A DNA stretch of 64,000 bases from Rathayibacter_A sp036510655 (GTDB lineage Bacteria > Actinomycetota > Actinomycetes > Actinomycetales > Microbacteriaceae): assembly GCA_036510655.1 (NCBI GenBank), contig DATCDQ010000009.1:9693-73692 (forward strand), read 5' to 3'. The position numbers and the translations under genes were made by a program. The notes beneath the pieces were generated by a model. The model did not search any database. It was given only the letters and a program-made list of their open reading frames with translations, and was not told the origin of the DNA. This document shows positions 16,166 through 25,269 of this stretch, one piece after another. How positions within the stretch are numbered: the stretch's first letter is position 1; every line of letters starts with the position of its first letter.

Positions 16166-18175
16166 ATGAACTTGAAGAAGATTTTCCGCGGCCCGATCTT
16201 CTACATCGTGCTTGCGGTCATTGCGGTCTGGATCGGGTCGAGCCTGATCACGGCATCCGGCTTCCAGGAGACGACGACCCAGAAGGGTCTCGCGCTTCTT
16301 CAGGACGGCAAAGTCGCCTCGGCGCTGGTGGTCGACGGCGACCAGCGTGTCGACCTGACGCTCGCGCAGCCCGACGGCAAGCTCGGCACGAAGGTGCAGT
16401 TCTACTACGTCGCTCCGCGTGGACCCGAGGTCGTCAAGGCCGTCACAGACGCGAAGCTGTCGCAGGGCTACAACGACCAGGTTCCGCAACCGAACTGGTG
16501 GGGCTCGATGCTCGGCATCCTGATCCCGATGCTTCTGATCGGCGTGTTCTTCTGGATCATGCTCTCTGGCATGCAGGGCGGCGGCAACAAGGTCATGCAG
16601 TTCGGCAAGTCCAAAGCCAAGCTGGTGTCCAAAGAGACGCCGAAAGTGACATTCGACGATGTCGCCGGTGCAGACGAGGCCATTGAGGAACTCGAAGAGA
16701 TCAAGGACTTCCTCAAGGAGCCCGCGAAGTTCCAGGCAGTCGGCGCGCGCATCCCCAAGGGCGTGCTGCTGTACGGCCCCCCCGGAACCGGTAAGACCCT
16801 GCTCGCGCGTGCGGTCGCCGGCGAGGCGGGCGTTCCGTTCTATGCGATCTCCGGCTCGGACTTCGTTGAGATGTTCGTTGGCGTCGGCGCGAGCCGCGTG
16901 CGCGATCTGTTCCAGCAGGCGAAAGAGAACTCGCCCGCGATCATCTTCGTCGACGAGATCGACGCCGTCGGCCGTCACCGCGGTGCCGGCATGGGCGGCG
17001 GACACGACGAGCGCGAGCAGACACTGAACCAGTTGCTGGTCGAGATGGACGGATTCGACGTCAAGACCAACGTTATTCTGATCGCTGCGACGAACCGCCC
17101 GGACATCCTGGACCCGGCACTTCTTCGCCCGGGCCGCTTCGACCGCCAGATCGGCGTCGACGCCCCAGACATGCTCGGCCGTTTGAAGATTCTGCAGGTG
17201 CACGGCCGTGGCAAGCCGCTCGCGAAGAGCGTGGACCTCGAAGTCCTGGCGCGCAAGACGCCCGGGTTCACAGGCGCAGACCTGGCGAACGTGCTCAACG
17301 AGGCCGCCCTGCTGACGGCCCGCTCGAATGCCCAGCTGATCGACAACCGAGCTCTCGATGAGGCTGTCGACCGCGTCATCGCCGGACCGCAGAAGCGTAC
17401 CCGCGTGATGAAGGACCAAGAGAAGGTCATGACCGCGTACCACGAGGGCGGCCACGCTCTCGCCGCCGCGGCGATGCGGTACACCGACCCCGTGACGAAG
17501 ATCACGATCCTTCCGCGCGGTCGCGCACTCGGCTACACCATGGTCATGCCGCTCGAGGACAAGTACTCGGTCACCCGCAACGAACTGCTCGACCAGTTGG
17601 CCTACGCGATGGGCGGCCGTGTCGCCGAGGAGATCGTCTTCCACGATCCCACGACCGGTGCGTCCAACGACATTGAGAAGGCGACCGGCATCGCACGCAA
17701 GATGGTCACCGAATACGGCATGAGTGCGGACGTCGGCGCCGTCAAACTGGGTGCGTCGTCCGGCGAGATGTTCCTCGGACGTGACATGGGCCACAGCCGT
17801 GACTACTCGGAGGAGATCGCCCAGCGCGTCGACGCCGAAGTACGTGCGCTGATTGAGAAGGCGCACGACGAGGCCTGGGAAGTCATCAACGCGAACCGCG
17901 ACATCCTGGACAAGCTGGCACGTGAACTGCTCGAGCGCGAAACGCTGGACCACAATCAGATCGCGGAGATCTTCACCGACGTGAAGAAGCTGCCGGAACG
18001 CCCGCAGTGGCTTTCCAGCGACAAGCGCCCGCTCTCGGATCTGCCGCCGATCGCCTACCCGACGCCGACTGCCCCGATCGATGAGGGCGCCGTCGACGGC
18101 GGCATCGATTCCGAGCCGACCCCGTCGAAGCCGAAGCGCACACGGCAGACGAAACCGCGCCCCGCCACCGCGTAG
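16166..18175 (+). CDS. ftsH: ATP-dependent zinc metalloprotease FtsH
   Basis: This 669-residue protein is anchored by two transmembrane segments (about residues 10-28 and 112-132) around an external domain. The AAA module has Walker A GPPGTGKT (about 204-211), Walker B IIFVDEID, and the arginine-finger region LLRPGRFDRQI. The zinc protease site is YHEGGHALA (about 424-432); the usual HEAGH is HEGGH here, with the His and Glu ligands kept. It degrades damaged or regulatory membrane and soluble proteins. It begins 84 bp after hpt and leads the folate genes. Confidence 0.97.
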   Translation: MNLKKIFRGPIFYIVLAVIAVWIGSSLITASGFQETTTQKGLALLQDGKVASALVVDGDQRVDLTLAQPDGKLGTKVQFYYVAPRGPEVVKAVTDAKLSQGYNDQVPQPNWWGSMLGILIPMLLIGVFFWIMLSGMQGGGNKVMQFGKSKAKLVSKETPKVTFDDVAGADEAIEELEEIKDFLKEPAKFQAVGARIPKGVLLYGPPGTGKTLLARAVAGEAGVPFYAISGSDFVEMFVGVGASRVRDLFQQAKENSPAIIFVDEIDAVGRHRGAGMGGGHDEREQTLNQLLVEMDGFDVKTNVILIAATNRPDILDPALLRPGRFDRQIGVDAPDMLGRLKILQVHGRGKPLAKSVDLEVLARKTPGFTGADLANVLNEAALLTARSNAQLIDNRALDEAVDRVIAGPQKRTRVMKDQEKVMTAYHEGGHALAAAAMRYTDPVTKITILPRGRALGYTMVMPLEDKYSVTRNELLDQLAYAMGGRVAEEIVFHDPTTGASNDIEKATGIARKMVTEYGMSADVGAVKLGASSGEMFLGRDMGHSRDYSEEIAQRVDAEVRALIEKAHDEAWEVINANRDILDKLARELLERETLDHNQIAEIFTDVKKLPERPQWLSSDKRPLSDLPPIAYPTPTAPIDEGAVDGGIDSEPTPSKPKRTRQTKPRPATA

Positions 18176-18200
18176 GGGGAAAACGGCACAGAGGAGTCCC

Positions 18201-18779
18201 GTGAGCGAGGTTGATCGCGCACGCATTGCAGCGGCAGTCACCGAGCTTTTGGCTGCCATCGGCGAGGACCCGACTCGCCCTGGGTTGGCTCAGACGCCGA
18301 GTCGGGTGGCGGATGCGTATGCGGAATTCTTCGCAGGCGTCGGCGAGAACCCGCTGACGCAGCTCGCGGATGCCGTGCCGATCGGCGACCACGACGCCGA
18401 GACCGTGCTGCTGCGCGACATCGCGTTCCGCTCGGTCTGCGAACATCATCTGCTTCCCTTCCTCGGTGTGGCGCACGTCGCCTACCTTCCGGGTGACCGC
18501 GTCGTGGGCCTCGGCCGGATTCCGCGGGTGATCGAAATCCTGGCCGCGCGGCCGCAGCTGCAGGAACGGCTCACGGAAGAGATCGCCGATGCCCTGGAAA
18601 CGGGGCTCGCTCCGCGCGGAGTGCTTGTTGTGCTCGACGCTGTGCACGAATGCGTCACCACACGCGGTCCGCGTCAGATCGGCAGTTCGACGGTCACGAT
18701 CGCCAGCCGAGGTGTACTGTCCGATCCGAGCGCTCGTGGCGAACTCATCACCCTGATCGGCGGAGGTCACGATGACTGA
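18201..18779 (+). CDS. folE: GTP cyclohydrolase I
   Basis: This 192-residue enzyme starts at the GTG at 18201, behind GAGGAG. EDPTRPGLAQTPSRVADAYAE opens the family domain. SVCEHHLLPFLGVAHVAYLP and HECVTTRGPRQ contain the zinc-binding Cys and His residues. It converts GTP to dihydroneopterin triphosphate, the first step of folate synthesis. The end overlaps folP by eight bases, and folB, folK and others follow in one operon. Confidence 0.96.
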   Translation: MSEVDRARIAAAVTELLAAIGEDPTRPGLAQTPSRVADAYAEFFAGVGENPLTQLADAVPIGDHDAETVLLRDIAFRSVCEHHLLPFLGVAHVAYLPGDRVVGLGRIPRVIEILAARPQLQERLTEEIADALETGLAPRGVLVVLDAVHECVTTRGPRQIGSSTVTIASRGVLSDPSARGELITLIGGGHDD

Positions 18780-19785
18780 CTGGCAGAGCGGTGCCGCGGA
18801 TGCCGACACGCAGACGCGACCGTTCGACATCCGTTCGCTGGATTCGATCGCGGTCGATTCCCTCACTGCGGCAACCTCGATGGGGTTCGCTGGGTCCGAT
18901 CCTGCCGACGGCCATGCGACCGAGTTCGCTCGCGCGCCGATCGAACGCACGCAGATTATGGGTGTGCTCAACGTCACCCCGGACTCGTTCAGCGACGGCG
19001 GTCTCTACGCGGACGAAACTGCCGCGGTGCGCCACGGCATCGAACTGGCGCGTCAGGGTGCGGACATCGTCGACGTCGGCGGGGAGTCCACCCGGCCGGG
19101 CGCGCAGCGAGTGCCGGTCGACGTCGAGCAGGCGCGCGTGATTCCGGTGATCGAAGCGCTGGCAGGGCAGGGCATCCGGGTCAGCGTCGACACGATGAAC
19201 GCGTCGACGGCGCTCGCCGCCGCAGCGGTCGGCGCCCAGCTGATCAACGACGTGTCAGGCGGCCTCGCCGACCCAGCGATGGTCGACGCCGTGATCGCGA
19301 CGGGACTGCCGTACGTCGTGACCCACTGGCGCGGGCACAGCACCGAGATGGATGCGCATGCCACCTACACGGATGCCGCGCGCGAGGTGCGTGAGGAACT
19401 GTTCGCGCGCGTCGGTGAGTTGATCGTGCGCGGCGTCGACGCCTCGCGGCTGATCGTCGACCCCGGGCTCGGCTTTGCAAAGGCGTCAGCACACAATTGG
19501 CAGGTATTGGCGCACCTGCAGGAATTCGAGCAGCTCGGCCTGCCTGTTCTGATCGGGGCCTCCCGCAAACGCTTCGTCGCCGACCTGCTACCCGCGGGCG
19601 CACCGGTCGAGGATCGTGATGTGCCGACAGCCATGATCAGTGCGCTTGCCGCGCAGGCCGGCGTATGGGGTGTGCGCGTGCATGATGTGCCGAACACCCG
19701 CCTCGCCCTCGACATCGTCGAGGCGTGGGCGGGCGGACGCGGCGGCAGCGAGTCCGCGGCGGCATCCGTCAAGATGGACCTATGA
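18772..19785 (+). CDS. folP: dihydropteroate synthase
   Basis: Residues about 62-325 are the DHPS barrel: IMGVLNVTPDSFSDGGLY binds pterin pyrophosphate, VDVGGESTRPGA is the second signature, and LINDVSGG, DPGLGFAK and GASRKRF follow. It joins p-aminobenzoate to the pterin. The ATG at 18772 overlaps folE and gives 337 residues, about 55 more than most DHPS enzymes. The extra N-terminal stretch is not conserved-looking, so a later start is possible. The stop overlaps the folB start as ATGA. Confidence 0.95.
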   Translation: MTDWQSGAADADTQTRPFDIRSLDSIAVDSLTAATSMGFAGSDPADGHATEFARAPIERTQIMGVLNVTPDSFSDGGLYADETAAVRHGIELARQGADIVDVGGESTRPGAQRVPVDVEQARVIPVIEALAGQGIRVSVDTMNASTALAAAAVGAQLINDVSGGLADPAMVDAVIATGLPYVVTHWRGHSTEMDAHATYTDAAREVREELFARVGELIVRGVDASRLIVDPGLGFAKASAHNWQVLAHLQEFEQLGLPVLIGASRKRFVADLLPAGAPVEDRDVPTAMISALAAQAGVWGVRVHDVPNTRLALDIVEAWAGGRGGSESAAASVKMDL

Positions 19786-20189
19786 GTTTGGACACGATCA
19801 CGCTGACCGGTCTGCGCGTTCACGCGCATCACGGTGTATTCGACTTCGAGCGGGAGAGCGGCCAGGAGTTCGTCATCGACGTGACCGTGTGGCTCGACCT
19901 GGCTGCCGCCGCACGCGGTGATGACCTGGCCGCGACGGTGCACTACGGCGAGCTGGCTGTGGCCGTTGTGGACGCGGTCAGCAACGACCCGGTCGACCTG
20001 ATCGAGACAGTGGCCGAGCGCGTTGCAGCCGTCGCGTTGGGCTTCTCGGCGGTGCGCCGCACACAGGTCGCCATCCACAAACCGAATGCGCCGATTCCGG
20101 TGCCGTTCGACGATGTGACGGTAACGATCGTGCGCAGAGCACCAGGCGAGCAAGAGCCGGGAGCGCCGGCACCGGGGGAGCGGGCGTGA
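19782..20189 (+). CDS. folB: dihydroneopterin aldolase
   Basis: This 135-residue enzyme starts at the ATG overlapping the folP stop. ITLTGLRVHAHHGVFDFERESGQEFVIDV is the family N-terminus with the Glu of the active site. YGELAVAVVDAV and LIETVAERVA follow as helices, and VAIHKPNAPIP carries the catalytic Lys. It makes 6-hydroxymethyl-dihydropterin. The last 20 residues are Gly/Pro-rich. It is coupled to folK by a GTGA overlap. Confidence 0.95.
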   Translation: MSLDTITLTGLRVHAHHGVFDFERESGQEFVIDVTVWLDLAAAARGDDLAATVHYGELAVAVVDAVSNDPVDLIETVAERVAAVALGFSAVRRTQVAIHKPNAPIPVPFDDVTVTIVRRAPGEQEPGAPAPGERA

Positions 20190-20740
20190 CCGCCGGCATG
20201 CGTCGTCCCAAACCGCAGCGGCTGCGGGTGGGCGTGCCCGCCGTGCTCGCGCTGGGCGGCAACCTCGGCGACCGGGTCGCGACACTGACCGCGGCGATCG
20301 ACGAGCTGGAGGCGACGCCGGGCATCCGGGTGGAGGCGCGTTCTGCGCTCGTCGAAACGGATGCGATCAAGCTGTCCGGCGTGGACACGTCCGCGCCGCG
20401 CTACCTGAACGCCGTCGTGCTCGTCAACACGACGCTCGAGCCGCACGCGCTGCTTGATGCGGTCAACGCGATCGAGGCGGCTCACGGCCGGGTGCGCGCG
20501 GAGCGCTGGGGTGACCGCACGCTGGACATCGACATCGTCGATTACGATGGTCGCGTCACCGCGGACGATCGCTTGACGCTTCCGCATCCACGCGCAGCCG
20601 AGCGGGCCTTCGTGCTTGCGCCGTGGTTCGATGTGGATGCGACAGCGCAGGTCGCCGGCGCAGGCAGCGTCGCCGACCTGCTGGCCCAGACGACGGATGC
20701 GGTGCACGCGTATGCACCGGGCTGGGACGGCATCCGATGA
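20186..20740 (+). CDS. folK: HPPK (hydroxymethyldihydropterin pyrophosphokinase)
   Basis: This 184-residue protein starts at the GTG at 20186. ALGGNLGDRVATL is the N-terminal nucleotide loop and RWGDRTLDIDIVDYD is the signature with the Mg-binding aspartates. LPHPRAAERAFVLAPW completes the fold. It pyrophosphorylates 6-hydroxymethyl-dihydropterin for FolP. The stop overlaps the next start by four bases. Confidence 0.95.
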   Translation: MTAGMRRPKPQRLRVGVPAVLALGGNLGDRVATLTAAIDELEATPGIRVEARSALVETDAIKLSGVDTSAPRYLNAVVLVNTTLEPHALLDAVNAIEAAHGRVRAERWGDRTLDIDIVDYDGRVTADDRLTLPHPRAAERAFVLAPWFDVDATAQVAGAGSVADLLAQTTDAVHAYAPGWDGIR

Positions 20741-21213
20741 AGCGCACCCGGGCAACCCCGCTGATCGGCCTCGGAGTTGCGGGGATCGTGCTCGGCTTTC
20801 TCTGGGAGTTGGGAACGGTTGCAGCCGGCGGTGCCGCGCTCGTGCCGCCGCTATCGCTTCCGATCACCCTGATCGCGATCGCAATCATCGTGGTGCTGTT
20901 CGCGATTCCGATTCGGCGGGCCGTGCAGGGTCGCTCGAATGCGCGGATCGACCCGTTCCGCGCGGCGCGGATCGTTGTGCTGGCCAAGGCCTGCAGCCTC
21001 GCTGGCGCACTGTTGACCGGTGGTGGCATCGGCATCCTCGCCTACCAGCTCACCCGCTCGATCCTGCCGAACGCAGGGTCGCTCTGGTTGGCCGGCGCCG
21101 CGACCTTAGGGGCGGTCGTGCTGTTGGTGGCCGGGCTGGTCGCAGAACACCTGTGTGCCCTTCCGCCCTCCGGCGACGAAGAGGAAAAGGTACCGAGTCA
21201 GCACGCAGCCTGA
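20737..21213 (+). CDS. DUF3180 membrane protein
   Basis: This 158-residue protein starts at the ATG at 20737 overlapping the folK stop. It has four hydrophobic segments (about residues 8-30, 36-58, 83-108, 117-137) and a charged C-terminus. Sequence pattern and position directly after folK match the DUF3180 family of actinobacteria. The function is unknown. Operon position suggests co-expression with folate genes rather than a role in the pathway. Confidence 0.85.
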   Translation: MKRTRATPLIGLGVAGIVLGFLWELGTVAAGGAALVPPLSLPITLIAIAIIVVLFAIPIRRAVQGRSNARIDPFRAARIVVLAKACSLAGALLTGGGIGILAYQLTRSILPNAGSLWLAGAATLGAVVLLVAGLVAEHLCALPPSGDEEEKVPSQHAA

Positions 21214-21365
21214 CAGCCCTGCGGACGCCGCTGTGGACGCCGCCCTGGACGCCGCTGCGGCAGCAGCCACGGCACCCAGAGCACCGGGCAAGCCCTCAGC
21301 ACGCGCGACTACGATGGATGGCGATCGCCGCACGAAGGCCCGCCGTGCCCGCACCCAGGAGAACC

Positions 21366-21848
21366 GTGACGCAACGCCTTGACATTGCCGCAGACTTCAC
21401 GCGAGTGTCGCCGAAGTATGTGGTTGTGGTGCTCGTCGAGTCGCTGCTCGGCGGGGCGATCTACAGCGCCATCGCGGTCCTGCTCTGGCTCGTCTTCGGG
21501 GTGGGTTGGGCGTGGGTGCCGCTGAGCGTAATCGTGGTCGCAACACTCGTGCTCATGGTCGTGGCACCGCGTCGTGCACGCGCCATCGGCTACCAGCTTC
21601 GGCGAGACGACCTCTTGATGCGCCGCGGCATCATGTTCCAGCGTTTCGTGGCCGTGCCATACGGGCGGATGCAACTGGTCGATGTCACGCGCGGCCCGGT
21701 CGCACGCGTGCTCGGCCTTGCAGAGCTTCGCTTCGTGACCGCCGCCGCATCCACCCGGGTCGTGATCCCCGGGCTTCTTGCCGGCGACGCCGCTGCACTG
21801 CGCGATCGCCTGGTCGAACTCGCGGAAAGCCGCCGGGCGGGCCTGTGA
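21366..21848 (+). CDS. PH-domain membrane protein (bPH type)
   Basis: This 160-residue protein starts at the GTG at 21366, with AGGAGAACC ahead. Two membrane segments (about residues 18-60) are followed by a bacterial PH domain: YQLRRDDLLMRRGIMFQRFVAVPYGRMQLVDVTRGPVARVLGLAELRFVT is characteristic, with the VPYGRMQLVDV turn. It is paired with the larger three-domain PH protein that overlaps its stop (GTGA). The pair is conserved in actinobacteria and related to YdbS/YdbT of Bacillus, thought to act at the membrane. The role is unknown. Confidence 0.88.
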   Translation: MTQRLDIAADFTRVSPKYVVVVLVESLLGGAIYSAIAVLLWLVFGVGWAWVPLSVIVVATLVLMVVAPRRARAIGYQLRRDDLLMRRGIMFQRFVAVPYGRMQLVDVTRGPVARVLGLAELRFVTAAASTRVVIPGLLAGDAAALRDRLVELAESRRAGL

Positions 21849-23569
21849 GTGCGCACGGTCTCTCCGGTGCGCAGCATCCGCCGACGGTGCAGCGCACGTT
21901 CACCCGATATGCCGACGGCCAGTGGCACCGACTGCACCCGGCGACGCCGTTGCTTCGCGGTGGAATCGCCCTGATCGCCGTGCTCGGCGTGATCATCGCA
22001 AACCTGCGCGAGCGCCTGATCGACTTCTTCTTCCACACCCCGAGTTACAGCGGCGATCCGATCGATCAGATCTACAACCGCGGGCTCACCGGCTGGGCGC
22101 TGCTCATCGTCGCGCTCGTGCTTCTGCTTGCCATCGGCGGCTTTTACCTGTCCTGGCGGATGCACACCTTCCGCATCGGCGACGAGGCCGTCGAGGTGCG
22201 CAGCGGCATCCTCTCGCGCTCGCACCGCAAGGCGCGTCTGGACCGCATTCAGGGCATCGACCTGCACCGACCGGTGTTCGCGCGGATATTCGGGGCAGCC
22301 AAGCTGGAAATCGTGGTCGCCGGGCACGACGCGAACGTGCACCTGGCGTACCTGAGCTCAGCACTCGCCGAAGACCTGCGTCGCGACATCCTGCGGCTCG
22401 CCTCCGGCGTGCGCGCCCAAGAAGACCGGGAAACGACCCAACAACACGGAACGCCCGGGGCGCAGGATTTGACTGCGGCGGCTGCGCACCGAACGGTGAC
22501 CGGCATCCTGACCGATCGCGTGGGGGAGTTCATCAGCCCAGCCGATCTGAATCCGGATGCCGCACCACCGGCATCCGTCGTCAACATGCACCCGGGGCGG
22601 CTGGCCGGTTCGCTGTTGCTGAGCGGGTTCACCGTGTTCGTGCTTATCGTCGCTGCCGCTGTGACCGCGGGGGTGCTGACCGGCCGCTACTGGATCCTGT
22701 TCGTCATCCTTCCCGGCATGCTTGGAACGCTCGGCTACTATGTCCGTCGTTTCGGCAAGGCGCTGCGGTATTCGATCTCCGGCACCTCGGACGGCGTGCG
22801 GATCGGCTTTGGCCTCTTCGCGACGAGCAGCGAGACGCTGCCGCCCGGTCGCATTCACGCGGTCGAAGTGCTGCAGCCGGTGCTGTGGCGGCCCTTCGGC
22901 TGGTGGCAGATCCGCATCAACACGGCCGGGCGTTCACACCAACGCGGCGCGGGGGAGTCGCAAAGCACGACCCTGCCGGTCGGCAGTGTGCGTGACGTTC
23001 AGCGGGTACTCCCACTCTTGCTGCCCGGACTCGACGACGCCCAGCGCAGCGCGATCGCGATGGCAGGGATGGATCGCCGTGCCGAGCAGAGCATGTTTGC
23101 GGATGCTCCGCGCAGAGCCCGGTGGCTGCGGCCCGTCTCGTGGCGACGCACGGGCTACACCATCGTCGACGGTGTCGTCGTCTTGAGGCACGGAGTGATC
23201 GGGCGTCGCATCGTCTTCGTGCCGCTCGCCCGACTGCAGAGCGTCGAGATCGAACAGGGTCCGGTGCGCCGCTGGCTCGGGTTGGCGAAGGCGCGGGTTC
23301 ACACGGTCGAGGGGCACGTGCATCCGGAGTTGTCGGTGATCGCCGTAGATGCCGCACTGGTGCTGTTCGACCGAATCTCCTCCGGCGCCATCGCCTGGGC
23401 CGCCCGGGACACCAGCCATCGCTGGAACGGCGCGTCAGCAAGCGCAGGGAATGAAACACTGAATGAAACCGTCGCGCCGGGCCTCGATACGCTCGCTGTC
23501 GCCCCATACTCGACCAACGACGGCGCGCCTGCGACTCAGGTTGCTCGCGACCGAGAGGATTTCGCATGA
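21845..23569 (+). CDS. large PH-domain membrane protein (YdbT-like)
   Basis: This 574-residue protein has three bPH modules, each led by hydrophobic helices: residues about 60-180 (FRIGDEAVEVRSGILSRSHRKARLDRIQGIDLHRP), about 260-390 (VRIGFGLFATSSETLPPGRIHAVEVLQPVLWRPFGWW) and about 420-510 (YTIVDGVVVLRHGVIGRRIVFVPLARLQSVEIEQGP). A linker of about 70 residues separates the first two. The start at 21845 overlaps the previous stop. It is a membrane protein of unknown role that acts together with its smaller partner. Confidence 0.88.
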   Translation: MSAHGLSGAQHPPTVQRTFTRYADGQWHRLHPATPLLRGGIALIAVLGVIIANLRERLIDFFFHTPSYSGDPIDQIYNRGLTGWALLIVALVLLLAIGGFYLSWRMHTFRIGDEAVEVRSGILSRSHRKARLDRIQGIDLHRPVFARIFGAAKLEIVVAGHDANVHLAYLSSALAEDLRRDILRLASGVRAQEDRETTQQHGTPGAQDLTAAAAHRTVTGILTDRVGEFISPADLNPDAAPPASVVNMHPGRLAGSLLLSGFTVFVLIVAAAVTAGVLTGRYWILFVILPGMLGTLGYYVRRFGKALRYSISGTSDGVRIGFGLFATSSETLPPGRIHAVEVLQPVLWRPFGWWQIRINTAGRSHQRGAGESQSTTLPVGSVRDVQRVLPLLLPGLDDAQRSAIAMAGMDRRAEQSMFADAPRRARWLRPVSWRRTGYTIVDGVVVLRHGVIGRRIVFVPLARLQSVEIEQGPVRRWLGLAKARVHTVEGHVHPELSVIAVDAALVLFDRISSGAIAWAARDTSHRWNGASASAGNETLNETVAPGLDTLAVAPYSTNDGAPATQVARDREDFA

Positions 23570-24288
23570 GCGCCCAGAGGTCTGGGAGACTCGGTGTCGG
23601 TATCGTCGGAGCAGGCAAGGTCGGCCCGATTTTGGGCGCGGCGCTCGCCGGTGCGGGCCACGCGATCGTCGGCATCTCAGCTGTCTCAGAGGCAAGCCGG
23701 GAGCACGCGGAGACGATCTTGCCGGGCGTGCCGATCCTCGACGTTCCCGTCGTGGTCGAGCGCAGTGAACTCGTGCTGCTGGCCGTGCCGGAATCCGAGC
23801 TTGCCCAGCTCGTGGCTGGGCTCGCGGCGATCGGCGCTTGGCAGCCGGGTCAACTCGTGGTGCACACTGCAGCCCGCTACGGCGTCGGAGTACTCGCGCC
23901 CGCACTGGCTGCCGGAGCCATTCCGCTTGCTATCCACCCGGCAATGTCATTCACCGGAACCAGCATCGACCTCGCGCGCATCGCCGAGAGCTCGTTCGCG
24001 GTGACTGCGCCGGCCCCGGTGCAACCGATCGGGCAGGCACTCGTGGTCGAAATGGGCGGGGAGCCGGTGCTTGTCGCAGAAGAGGACCGGGCCGCCTACG
24101 CGGAGGCGATCGCAACGGCGACAACGTTCTCGCAGGCGATCGTGGGTCAGGCTGCCGACATCCTGATCGGAATCGGTCTGGAGAATCCCGGAAGCTTCCT
24201 CGCCCCGTTGGTGCGTTCAACGGTCGATGACGCTCTGAGCCGAGCGGGCACAAGAACCCCGCCACCGACCGAAAGCGACGTGCTGTGA
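23566..24288 (+). CDS. Rossmann-like/DUF2520 oxidoreductase-like protein
   Basis: This 240-residue protein begins LGVGIVGAGKVGPILGAALAGAGH, a classical dinucleotide-binding GxGxxG motif. It continues with LLAVPESEL and AIHPAMSFTGT, as in the DUF2520 family, and ends with the helical C-terminal domain (GLENPGSFLAPLVRSTVDDAL). It resembles ketopantoate-reductase-like proteins and lies immediately before panC with a GTGA overlap, so a role in the pantothenate branch is plausible. This is inference; the reaction is not known. Confidence 0.85.
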   Translation: MSAQRSGRLGVGIVGAGKVGPILGAALAGAGHAIVGISAVSEASREHAETILPGVPILDVPVVVERSELVLLAVPESELAQLVAGLAAIGAWQPGQLVVHTAARYGVGVLAPALAAGAIPLAIHPAMSFTGTSIDLARIAESSFAVTAPAPVQPIGQALVVEMGGEPVLVAEEDRAAYAEAIATATTFSQAIVGQAADILIGIGLENPGSFLAPLVRSTVDDALSRAGTRTPPPTESDVL

Positions 24289-25235
24289 CCCCAAAGGCTG
24301 CGAGTGCAGGGGCTGTGGCCCCAGAGGCCGTGAGTGCGAGGGCTGTGACTGCGGGGTCTGTGACTGCAGACTCTGTGACTGCAGACAGCCCTATTGTGGT
24401 CGCGACGACCATCGACGCCCTGCACGCTGCGCTGGATGGCCGGCGGCGCGACCGCAGGGTGGCCCTCGTGCCGACCTTGGGCGCATTGCACGCCGGCCAC
24501 CTCAGTCTGGTTCGGCGTGCAGCACGAATCGCGGATGTCGTCGTCGTCTCGATCTTCGTCAACCCGCTGCAATTCGGACCGGGGGAAGATCTCGACCGCT
24601 ACCCGCGCACCCTGGAGACGGATGTTGCGATGCTGGCAGGGGAGGCCGACCTGGTATTCGCGCCCTCCGTTGCGCAAATGTATCCGGATGGCCCGACCGC
24701 TACCCGTGTGAGCGCGGGCGCAGTAGGCGCGCTCTATGAGGGTGTCACGCGCTCCGGCCATTTCGACGGGATGCTCACCGTCGTCGCGAAGCTGATGAAC
24801 ATCGTTCGACCGCAGGTGACGGTGTTCGGGCAGAAAGACGCGCAACAGCTCTTCCTGGTCGAGCAGATGGTGCGCGACCTCAACCTGCCCACCGTGCTGG
24901 ACGTCGTGCCGACGGTGCGCGAAGCAGACGGCCTGGCGCTGTCCAGCCGCAATCGGTATCTGAATGCGGGCGAGCATGCTGCGGCGCTGGTGCTGTCCGC
25001 GGCGCTGGTGGAGGCATCCGCTGCGGCTGCGGAGGGAACGGACGCTGCGTTGTCCGTGGCGCGTGCACGTGTGGCGAGCAGGCCAGCGGTTAAGCTGGAC
25101 TATCTCGTGGTTGTCGACCCGGAAACGTTCTTGTCCGTCGCCGACGACTACCGCGGACAGGCAAGGATGCTGATCGCTGCGCGCGTGGGGACCACCCACT
25201 TGATCGACAACGCCTCGCTGATGATCGGATCGTGA
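24285..25235 (+). CDS. panC: pantothenate synthetase
   Basis: This 316-residue enzyme joins pantoate and beta-alanine with ATP. VALVPTLGALHAGHLSLV includes the HxGH nucleotide motif, SIFVNPLQFGPGEDLDRYPR follows, and VFGQKDAQQLFLVEQMVRDLN and EADGLALSSRNRYL are the remaining signatures. The start at 24285 overlaps the upstream stop. Residues about 15-36 form a repeat (SARAV, TAGSV, TADSV, TADSP) coded by 15-bp tandem units, which extends the N-terminus beyond the usual length. No panD follows in this window. Confidence 0.95.
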   Translation: MTPKAASAGAVAPEAVSARAVTAGSVTADSVTADSPIVVATTIDALHAALDGRRRDRRVALVPTLGALHAGHLSLVRRAARIADVVVVSIFVNPLQFGPGEDLDRYPRTLETDVAMLAGEADLVFAPSVAQMYPDGPTATRVSAGAVGALYEGVTRSGHFDGMLTVVAKLMNIVRPQVTVFGQKDAQQLFLVEQMVRDLNLPTVLDVVPTVREADGLALSSRNRYLNAGEHAAALVLSAALVEASAAAAEGTDAALSVARARVASRPAVKLDYLVVVDPETFLSVADDYRGQARMLIAARVGTTHLIDNASLMIGS

Positions 25236-25269
25236 CTGCCAGCAACCCCTCATGAAAGAAAGACCAGCC

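Noticed and set aside
16043..18259. 738-codon open frame antisense to ftsH
   Set aside because: It is exactly opposite a well-supported ftsH gene, is rich in Arg/Val/His as expected of GC-rich antisense frames, and has no family motif.
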